DNA of 14,840 nucleotides, taken from Thermoplasmata archaeon (GTDB lineage: Archaea > Thermoplasmatota > Thermoplasmata > Thermoplasmatales > GCA-001856825). Positions 1 to 5,800 of this stretch are shown here, one piece after another. The translations under genes and the position numbers were made by a program. Positions within the stretch are counted from its first letter, which is position 1. Every line of letters begins with the position of its first letter. The DNA lies in assembly GCA_021793855.1 (NCBI GenBank), contig JAJYRY010000013.1:1-14840 (forward strand), written 5' to 3'. The notes below the pieces were generated by a model. The model was not told where the DNA came from, did not search any database, and was given only the letters and a program-made list of their open reading frames with translations.

Positions 1-78
1 AAGAACTGCTAAAGCACTGAATATCATTGCTACTGTGATCAATACCGTAAGCATTTTTTTGTTGTTAGGTTTATACAT
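1..78 (-). CDS. Exported protein, N-terminal signal peptide only (partial)
   Basis: Only the first 26 codons are inside the window; the gene continues past the left edge. The translation starts MYKPNNKKM and runs into a hydrophobic stretch (LTVLITVAMIFSALAVL), the form of a Sec signal peptide or N-terminal membrane anchor: basic n-region, then an apolar core. The ATG at 78 is chosen because a strong Shine-Dalgarno GGAGGT (92-87) lies 8 nt upstream and a TATA-like TTTATATAT (122-114) lies about 25 nt before the SD. The product is therefore probably secreted or membrane-anchored, like the two large surface proteins further right, but nothing of the mature protein is visible and no family can be named. 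It is divergent from the rest of the window. Confidence 0.7.
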   Translation of the reverse strand, partial: MYKPNNKKMLTVLITVAMIFSALAVL

Positions 79-86
79 TATTTTAA

Positions 87-122
87 ACCTCCAACCTTAG
101 GAGAATATTAATGATATATAAA
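87..122 (-). promoter_or_regulatory. TATA box and Shine-Dalgarno of the left-edge exported-protein gene
   Basis: On the minus strand TTTATATAT (122-114) is a good archaeal TATA box. Transcription would be expected to begin near 90-95, giving a very short leader that carries GGAGGT (92-87) before the ATG at 78. The match to both elements at sensible spacing is direct; the transcription start is inferred. Confidence 0.55.
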
Positions 123-152
123 CGTTGTGAATTTTTTATCCACCTGTGACAT

Positions 153-170
153 TTTTCTGACGTCAGAAAA
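153..170. promoter_or_regulatory. 18-bp perfect palindrome upstream of the left-edge promoter, possible operator
   Basis: TTTTCTGACGTCAGAAAA is a perfect inverted repeat with no spacer, centred between 161 and 162. It sits about 30 bp upstream of the TATA box of the leftward exported-protein gene. A spacerless palindrome at this distance suits the binding site of a dimeric regulator acting on that promoter. Which protein binds it cannot be told from sequence. With no loop and no T-tract it is a poor terminator. Confidence 0.4.
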
Positions 171-225
171 CCTCATATTTTCTGCAAGTGAATAAACAAT
201 TTATATTTAGATATTTATTTTGAAA

Positions 226-483
226 TCAAAAGTTGTCATACGTTTCATTTTTAAACTCTTCTTCAGGAAGTAAGCTACAAATCTCACTTCCTAAGAGAGA
301 ATTGACCTTGAACCTTGCGGCCAGTTCAAAGCATATGACTTCTTTGCACGGCTTAGTAATAAGTTAGATTGTTCCGTTAGTCTCGAGCGACTATTCATCA
401 TTACCTATAACAGATAGTCTCTTATGCTCACTGAAATTCGTCTCTGGAGAGCGGCGAGACCCATATTGCCATTTCGGAACTGA
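226..483 (-). pseudogene. Probable decayed DDE-transposase C-terminus
   Basis: One minus-strand frame reads as protein-like sequence interrupted by two stops. From the start: SVPKWQYGSRRSPETNFSEH then KRLSVIGNDE, stop TAG, eight residues, stop TAA, then 45 residues including KEVICFELAARFKVNSLL and LLPEEEF before a TGA at 228-226. The run 'YG.RRSPETNFSEHKR' resembles the region around the last catalytic Glu of IS4/IS5-type DDE transposases (pattern R..vEt.FS..KR). The downstream part resembles the helical C-terminal tail of such enzymes. No intact start is visible, and a further frameshift around 484-540 is possible. No terminal inverted repeats or target duplication were found. Two internal stops in 86 codons is not by itself unusual for noncoding DNA, so the call rests on the motif. 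Alternative: unrelated noncoding sequence. Confidence 0.35.
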
Positions 484-585
484 CTAGCCTACTTATTCCG
501 ATGCCGGAGATTGTTTATTCATACTCGTTCATTCATCCGAATCGTACTTTAGGACCGAGAATTAAGTCAAGGGAAGAGGATGGAG

Positions 586-595
586 CATATAAATA
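586..595 (+). promoter_or_regulatory. TATA box of the AbrB-like gene (leaderless transcript)
   Basis: CATATAAATA is centred about 28 nt before the ATG at 619, which would place transcription initiation at or next to the start codon. There is no convincing SD directly before this ATG, which fits leaderless translation. Confidence 0.5.
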
Positions 596-618
596 ACAGT
601 TAATACATATACCAGGAA

Positions 619-876
619 ATGGCAAGGAGAATGAAGGTAGGACCTAAAGGACAAATCGTGATACCTAAGGACATAAGAGATAAACTTGGAATCAAAGAGT
701 TCTCTGAGGTATTGATTGATCTTAGAGGTACAGAAGTAGTAATCAGCCGATCAGCACCAACATCAGTATCACACACGGATTTTTTCACTACCACTTATGC
801 AAAAAAACTCAAACAAAAAGTAGACCTTAAAAAGGTCCTGGATGAGGAATATGAAAGGAACTTACAAATGAAGTAG
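619..876 (+). CDS. AbrB/MazE/SpoVT-fold DNA-binding protein (antitoxin-like)
   Basis: An 85-residue protein. Residues about 4-46 form a swapped-hairpin AbrB domain, recognised by KVGPKGQIVIPKDIRDKLGI followed by a 'vlidlrgtevvis' beta segment. Proteins of this size with this N-terminus are usually dimeric DNA-binding antitoxins of the VapB/MazE type or small transcription regulators. The C-terminal half (about 55-85) is charged and helical (KKLKQKVDLKKVLDEEYERN), the kind of tail that wraps a toxin partner in VapB proteins. No PIN-domain or MazF toxin follows; the next gene is a recombinase about 160 bp downstream. It may therefore be an orphan antitoxin or a regulator of the neighbouring integrase. 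The ATG at 619 is supported by a TATA box 28 nt upstream. The fold is fairly certain; the role is open. Confidence 0.85.
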   Translation: MARRMKVGPKGQIVIPKDIRDKLGIKEFSEVLIDLRGTEVVISRSAPTSVSHTDFFTTTYAKKLKQKVDLKKVLDEEYERNLQMK

Positions 877-1006
877 CAGGAAAGTTCCGATGTTTAGGGT
901 GGAGACGAATTGTGAAATATTTATACCAAGACCTAAGGTACAAAAAATTTGGAATGACTGCCATAGAATTGAATTGTTTGATTTTTGTTTGATGTGTTGA
1001 ATCAGA

Positions 1007-1013
1007 TTTATAT
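1007..1013 (+). promoter_or_regulatory. TATA box of the recombinase gene
   Basis: TTTATAT is centred 26 nt before the ATG at 1036, the spacing expected for a leaderless archaeal transcript. This argues for the ATG over the upstream in-frame TTG (985) and GTG (994), neither of which has an SD. A second A/T-rich TATA-like stretch at about 914-925 could be an alternative promoter. Confidence 0.45.
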
Positions 1014-1035
1014 CACCTTACTTTCTTACTTCTTC

Positions 1036-2328
1036 ATGGAGGGGGATAGCGTTTATCATATAGAGGAAACTCTAGAACAGACAAAAATTCGTTTGAATCG
1101 GGATGATTCTTTAAGTCCTGGGGTTAAGAAAGCAATTCTAGATTTCATAGACGACCTAACTATGGACAACCTATCTAAGCACAGGCAGTACTTCTACATC
1201 ACGAGATTGAAGGTACTGGGCCGAATCATGGGAGATTCGTTCCTGCATCCTACTAAACAGGATATCAAGACTGCAATACTGAAACTCAAAGCATCCAAGA
1301 CGAGGAGAAACGGAAATTATGCTGACAGCACGATGAATGGAATGTACATGACCCTCAAGAAATTCTACCGCATTTATGACGATGGGAAGTATATGGAATC
1401 TGTTAGATGGCTAAGATTGAACTGGAATCCTGCCAAGGAGAAGAAACCGGAAGACATAGTGACTGCAGACGAGCTAACAAAACTTCTAAGCGCTTGCCGT
1501 AACGATAGGGATAGTGCCATGATATCGATGCTATACGATTCCGGATGTAGGATTGGTGAACTCTTAACTCTTAGGGTAAAGGACCTGGATTTCGACACTT
1601 ATGGACTGAGACTGACGGTGAAGGGAAAGACAGGAGTAAGGAAGGTAAGGGTTGTGGGGAAAAGTGTTGCACTGGCACGACAGTACCTAGAAGGTTCTAA
1701 AAGAAATGATCCTGATGGTTTCTTCTTTACCATGATACGTGGAACTGGGCCCATGAAATGGAATGACGTGAATATGATGCTCTATAAAGTTAGCAAGAGG
1801 GCGGGAATCAATAGAAAGATACATCCTCACTTGTTCAGGCATACGAGAGCGACAATCCTGGCCAAAGACTTGAAACAGGCACCTCTGGAATCCACTATGG
1901 GATGGGTCCATGGATCAAGGATGTCCAGGATTTATGTGAATTTCAGCGATGAGCAGGTAGATGATGCGATTTTGAAGGTCTATGGAATTGATAAGGAGAG
2001 GGGTAGAGAGAGAAATACGAATCAGCCTCAACCAGTGATATGCCAGAGCTGCGGGGCAGAGAATTCTTCCAATGCCTCTTACTGTTACAGATGCGGTACT
2101 TCTCTGTATAAGAAAGATGACAGTAAGACAGCGAGCGAAGTAAAGGAGACTTCAATTTCTTCTGCTACTTCTTCAGAAGATGATGACAGAACAAAGAAGA
2201 TACTGAAGAATTTCGATCCAGAATCCAAGGACGAGATAGTTGAAGCGGTTATATCAGAAATCGTTAAGAATCCTCAACTGGCACAGAGATTCCTTGAAGC
2301 GCTTGTAACAAAAAAGAGAACTTCCTAG
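1036..2328 (+). CDS. Tyrosine recombinase/integrase with C-terminal zinc ribbon
   Basis: A 430-residue site-specific recombinase of the lambda-integrase/XerD class, which breaks and joins DNA through a 3'-phosphotyrosine. The helical N-terminal core-binding part spans about 15-125. The catalytic domain spans about 140-320. Visible active-site candidates, numbered from the ATG, are Arg172 (GCRIGELL), Lys196/198 (VKGKTG), His265 and Arg268 (HPHLFRHTRAT), His292 (GWVHGSRM) and nucleophile Tyr300 (RIYVNF). All are present, so the enzyme is probably active. Beyond the usual end are a CxxC-x10-CxxC zinc ribbon (Cys336, 339, 350, 353) and a Ser/Glu-rich linker with a helical tail. This extension of about 100 residues is not part of the minimal XerD architecture and may add DNA or partner binding. 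The start could also be TTG 985 (447 aa); ATG 1036 is preferred because a TATA box lies 26 nt upstream. Partner att sites were not found. It could be a resident Xer-type enzyme or the integrase of an element. Confidence 0.9.
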   Translation: MEGDSVYHIEETLEQTKIRLNRDDSLSPGVKKAILDFIDDLTMDNLSKHRQYFYITRLKVLGRIMGDSFLHPTKQDIKTAILKLKASKTRRNGNYADSTMNGMYMTLKKFYRIYDDGKYMESVRWLRLNWNPAKEKKPEDIVTADELTKLLSACRNDRDSAMISMLYDSGCRIGELLTLRVKDLDFDTYGLRLTVKGKTGVRKVRVVGKSVALARQYLEGSKRNDPDGFFFTMIRGTGPMKWNDVNMMLYKVSKRAGINRKIHPHLFRHTRATILAKDLKQAPLESTMGWVHGSRMSRIYVNFSDEQVDDAILKVYGIDKERGRERNTNQPQPVICQSCGAENSSNASYCYRCGTSLYKKDDSKTASEVKETSISSATSSEDDDRTKKILKNFDPESKDEIVEAVISEIVKNPQLAQRFLEALVTKKRTS

Positions 2329-2381
2329 TAATTCAGCCATTTGGTGCAACAGGTCATCCCCAACACTATGTCACATCTCGC

Positions 2382-2398
2382 CCCTTTCAAAGGGTTTT
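2382..2398 (+). terminator. Hairpin and T-run after the recombinase gene
   Basis: CCCTTT and AAAGGG flank a single C (2382-2394; in practice a 4-bp stem with a 5-nt loop), followed by TTTT. It lies about 55 nt after the recombinase stop. Archaeal termination depends mainly on T-tracts, so this is only a moderate candidate. The T-rich stretch at 2526-2546 is an alternative. Confidence 0.35.
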
Positions 2399-2519
2399 CT
2401 TATGGAGCTTTCGTAAAACGTTCAAATAATCATGCTTAAATCCTTTAATTAAGATCTTCAGGAATTTTTTAAAACATACTGAATATCCGTGTATAAGAGG
2501 ATGAAGACTCAATGAGCAT

Positions 2520-2651
2520 GTGAATTACTTTTTCTTTTTGCTTTCAGGTACTACTTGGACAATGACGCAATTCAAAACTAAATATTCTCAGGTCTTGAAA
2601 ATAAACATCGTTTACCCCAATACATCGACCGATTTGCTTGGTTGTTATTGA
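2520..2651 (+). CDS. Possible 43-codon ORF, perhaps a decayed surface-repeat fragment
   Basis: A GTG at 2520 opens a short frame ending at a TGA (2649-2651). A TATA-like GTGTATAAGA (2489-2498) lies 26 nt upstream, right for a leaderless transcript. The product begins with a hydrophobic FFFLL stretch, then SGTTWTMTQF, which recalls the SGT.W.VTLN core of the beta-repeats in the two surface proteins downstream. An I.I...PNTS stretch follows at roughly the expected distance. It could be a remnant of a third repeat protein, a short leader peptide, or chance. It has no SD and T-rich DNA in its first half, and the length is too short for statistics to help. The rest of the gap between the recombinase and the thermopsin gene shows only the hairpin noted above. 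Confidence 0.22.
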   Translation: MNYFFFLLSGTTWTMTQFKTKYSQVLKINIVYPNTSTDLLGCY

Positions 2652-2715
2652 ATTTTTAGCGGACAAAAAGTACTTAGGATATTAAGAGTCAAAGTTTTAT
2701 GGAGAAAAGATTCAA

Positions 2716-5505
2716 ATGAAGAGCGAGAAGTACATCAAGGTCTTTGCAATTGTCATTATATCATTATTCTTGCTCTCAGGAGCGATTCAATTCGCTGTAA
2801 ACCAAAATTCCCCATTGGGGACAGACGCTAAGTCAGCAGCCCTCTCAAACTACATCCCTGCTACCGGTAGCGGAAATAAACAATCCGGGCAAGTAGTGAG
2901 TGTAAACAGTCTATATTCTGCGGAACCGGCACCTATGGGTATAGCTGATTATGGAATCGGTTCAGGGGGTATACCGTACAACTATTCTACTACCTCATTC
3001 CTTGGGCATGTTGACATAAAGAATCTCAGGACTTACAATTCCTCACTTAATGCTTCTGCCACCGAGATGACATTCCAGCTAAACATAAACTTCGTCTTCT
3101 ACGATGGATCTAAGGAGTATGTGTACTGGGTACAGAACGTTGCAGATTTCAACACCTCTTCCACCCCCTCAATAGGGTTTATAGACAACGTGTGGAATAT
3201 TAGCGCGCCAAGCGCCGGCGTCTACAATTCGACTCTAAGCGGAAATGGAACGGTAGGCAATTCCTCCGGCACATTCTTCTACTATTCTTTCGCGAACCAG
3301 AGTCTTCCTGGGAATGACATCTACGTCTCCTACCCCTTCAACATGGAGATGGCTATAAATTATACCTCCACTTCACATGGAATCCCTGAATTAGAGTTCA
3401 CTTACAATGATGGTCACGGCTGGCAAACCTACGACAACGTGCTTTTCAACTTCGCTACCAATGTAACAAAGATCAGTGGCTTCGTTGTCAATGGCTTTAA
3501 TTATGAGCCTAATGGCTATTCTTTCTACGATGCGGAACTGATACTTGGCGGACCAGGTGACGGAACGCAGACAAATGACACGAATTCATCAGTCGCTCTG
3601 CAGCTGGATTACTTCAACGGACACAACTACCAGATGATAACGAATGCATACAACTTCGGGAGTGATACTGCTGAAGGAATCAGGAACGTTACTTCAAATG
3701 CACAATATTACCTCTCCAACGGTTCCCTCTTCGCTTCCATCACTAGTGGCCCAGGTAAACTTGAGCAGATATACAACAGGAGTGCGATAGCACTGCTGAA
3801 CATATCCGTCCCTGGAACATCAGGGTATGTTGTTGTTAACGGTACAAGGTACAATTTCGTGGGAGGGGACGCAAATCTCACATTAGCAGCTGGCACTTAC
3901 AATATAAAGGTTTACAACTCAAATTCATCGATCATTCTTCAGAAGAACGAGACTTTAGCTGCAGGAAGCTATGTTTTCCTTTCGGCAGTTTCATCCTATA
4001 AAGTCACATTCATGAGTTCGGGTTTACCCAGAGGTACTACCTGGTATCTCAACCTTTCAGATGGAAAATCACTTCGAACGGATACTTCCAGCATCTCCAC
4101 TAACCTCACAAACGGCAGCTATTCCTACAATGCAACAGCAGGGGCTACATATCATGCAACCGGCAGCTTTAACGTATCTGGGAAAACCGTGACAGTGGAT
4201 GTTGTTTTCAAGACACTTGTTCCAAAAACATACCAAATTGCATTCCAGGAAATTGGGCTGTTATCAGGGACTGCGTGGAATATAACTCTGAATGGGACCC
4301 TGAAGTCTTCCTCTTCGTCTACGCTCATATTTGACGAATCAAATGGCACATATTACTATGCAGTCGGAACTGTTGAGGGATTCACTGCAATACCGTCTTC
4401 TGGAGAGGTCAATATCACAGGTAAGAACGTGAGCATCACGATAGTCTTTTCACCTTCAGTAACTGTTTCCAAGTACAGCGTCATATTCACGGAGACAGGA
4501 CTGGTTTCCGGGATATGGTATGTGAACCTTACAAATGGGCAAAGCGCTTATTCATCTTCGGCAACCATAACTTTTCTGCTGGCAAATGGCACTTACAACT
4601 ATTCAGTATCTACAGGCAACACTCTGTTTGAACCAAGTCCCGTTAACGGTACTTTCACTGTGAAAGGGTCGACAGTGACTGTCAACATCAAGTTCTCTGA
4701 ACTGCAATATTCGCTCCAGTTCAACGAGACTGGCCTGCCTGCGGGCTCACAGTGGTCAGTGACACTGAACGGAACCACTGAGTCCTCCACATCCAACAAC
4801 ATATCGTTCCTTGTACTACCCGGAAATTACACTTACATCATAGTCCCCCCATCTGGATATACAGCCACGCAGATCTCGGGTGAAGTAAGGGTTGTCGATT
4901 CACCACTATACATCAACACAGCATTCTATCAGGAAAAATACAACGTGACCTTCTTTGTAACGGGGCTTGCTTCGGGAACACTTTGGACAGTTGATTTCAA
5001 CGGTACATCGGTGTCCACCTCGTTTGATTCCGTCACGTTCTCTGTGACTAATGGGAGCTATACCTTTGCGATAGCTAACGTGACTGGCTATACAGTGTCA
5101 CCTGAAAATGGGAATGTCATTGTGAATGGTTCTTCAATGACTGAATCAATCGTCTTCTCCCAGGTCATAACTGCAGGTTACTTCACCGGTTCTGTGACAC
5201 CGGCAAATGCCACCATATACGTGAACGGACAGGCGTACACACAAACAAATGGCCAGTTCAACATCTCGCTGCCCCCTGGAACATACGAGGTGAAGGTAAG
5301 TGCTCCTGGATACAGCACCTATACGGAAAACATAACGGTAACGTCATCCACAGCAACGCAGCTGACCGCCCTGTCCCTTGAGAAGACAAATACCCCTGCC
5401 AAGACATCCCCGACCAATGATGTGGTCATAGTTGTTTTCGTGATAGTTATAGTCATAGTACTAGCGGGAGTGAGTCTCGCAATGAGATCTAGGAGGAAGA
5501 AGTAG
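2716..5505 (+). CDS. Membrane-anchored thermopsin (peptidase family A5) with Ig-like repeats and PEGA-like domain
   Basis: A 929-residue secreted acid protease. The signal peptide is residues about 1-30. The thermopsin domain spans about 66-360, recognised by PMGIADYG (73-80), 'TTSFLGHVDIKNL', 'YVYWVQNVADFN', 'VWNISAPS', 'YNDGHGWQTYDNV', 'YDAELILGGPG' and 'NFGSDTAE' (314-320). Thermopsins digest proteins at low pH and high temperature; I cannot assign their catalytic residues from this sequence. A small PEGA-like domain (about 365-425) follows. Five tandem beta-repeats start at Tyr428, 506, 587, 665 and 742, period 77-81 residues, with core motif 'TGL.SGT.W.v.lNGT'. A PEGA-like domain (about 821-893), a transmembrane helix (903-922) and a basic tail RSRRKK complete it. 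N-x-S/T sequons are dense. The repeats probably hold the protease away from the membrane. The ATG at 2716 has GGAG 11 nt upstream and begins a clear signal sequence. The gene stands alone, with a T-rich terminator after it. Confidence 0.88.
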   Translation: MKSEKYIKVFAIVIISLFLLSGAIQFAVNQNSPLGTDAKSAALSNYIPATGSGNKQSGQVVSVNSLYSAEPAPMGIADYGIGSGGIPYNYSTTSFLGHVDIKNLRTYNSSLNASATEMTFQLNINFVFYDGSKEYVYWVQNVADFNTSSTPSIGFIDNVWNISAPSAGVYNSTLSGNGTVGNSSGTFFYYSFANQSLPGNDIYVSYPFNMEMAINYTSTSHGIPELEFTYNDGHGWQTYDNVLFNFATNVTKISGFVVNGFNYEPNGYSFYDAELILGGPGDGTQTNDTNSSVALQLDYFNGHNYQMITNAYNFGSDTAEGIRNVTSNAQYYLSNGSLFASITSGPGKLEQIYNRSAIALLNISVPGTSGYVVVNGTRYNFVGGDANLTLAAGTYNIKVYNSNSSIILQKNETLAAGSYVFLSAVSSYKVTFMSSGLPRGTTWYLNLSDGKSLRTDTSSISTNLTNGSYSYNATAGATYHATGSFNVSGKTVTVDVVFKTLVPKTYQIAFQEIGLLSGTAWNITLNGTLKSSSSSTLIFDESNGTYYYAVGTVEGFTAIPSSGEVNITGKNVSITIVFSPSVTVSKYSVIFTETGLVSGIWYVNLTNGQSAYSSSATITFLLANGTYNYSVSTGNTLFEPSPVNGTFTVKGSTVTVNIKFSELQYSLQFNETGLPAGSQWSVTLNGTTESSTSNNISFLVLPGNYTYIIVPPSGYTATQISGEVRVVDSPLYINTAFYQEKYNVTFFVTGLASGTLWTVDFNGTSVSTSFDSVTFSVTNGSYTFAIANVTGYTVSPENGNVIVNGSSMTESIVFSQVITAGYFTGSVTPANATIYVNGQAYTQTNGQFNISLPPGTYEVKVSAPGYSTYTENITVTSSTATQLTALSLEKTNTPAKTSPTNDVVIVVFVIVIVIVLAGVSLAMRSRRKK

Positions 5506-5558
5506 CTGCTTTCACGATAGAACTATTGTGTGAGAATTTCAGAACCCATTATTACTCT

Positions 5559-5572
5559 CCTTTTTATTTTTC
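5559..5572 (+). terminator. T-rich terminator after the thermopsin gene
   Basis: CCTTTTTATTTTTC, two T5 runs in about 14 nt, lies roughly 55 nt after the thermopsin stop. This is the usual look of an intrinsic archaeal terminator. It separates this gene from the giant surface-protein gene, which has its own promoter. Confidence 0.5.
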
Positions 5573-5754
5573 GCCCTTTGTTGATGTCCACTTGATATGC
5601 GGCTAACCAATTAGATTTATCGATTTCAACGATATCAAACTAAAAGTTCGGGAAGGAGCTCTACCTTGTTTTGGGACAATTGTTCGTGCGCTAAGCTCTA
5701 TCAATTAGCACTTACAATGCCGTTTATTACAACGAAGGAAATAGTTCCGAAAGG

Positions 5755-5793
5755 GATATATAAGCTACAGACCATTTATAGGCATAGAGAGGT
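5755..5793 (+). promoter_or_regulatory. Promoter and Shine-Dalgarno of the giant surface-protein gene
   Basis: GATATATAAG (5755-5764) is a strong TATA box with purines (CGAAAG) just upstream as a possible BRE. GAGGT (5789-5793) lies 7 nt before TTG 5801. A second TATA-like TTTATA (5775-5780) could drive a leaderless message from the same TTG. All of this lies inside the longer open frame that begins at TTG 5666, so the longer N-terminus is unlikely to be translated. Confidence 0.6.
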
Positions 5794-5800
5794 AATTATA

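Noticed and set aside
378..501. Several short inverted repeats (378-393, 440-460, 474-501), considered as a structured RNA
   Set aside because: Stems are only 5-6 bp with no shared fold, and they overlap the probable transposase remnant. No SRP or RNase P RNA signature was seen.
954..992. 12-codon mini-ORF (ATG 954) before the recombinase
   Set aside because: It is too short to support, and the nearer TATA box at 1007 suggests it is not on the recombinase transcript.
5666..5800. 45-residue N-terminal extension of the giant protein from TTG 5666
   Set aside because: The strong TATA box and SD lie inside it, and a signal peptide begins right after TTG 5801; the extension would bury that signal.
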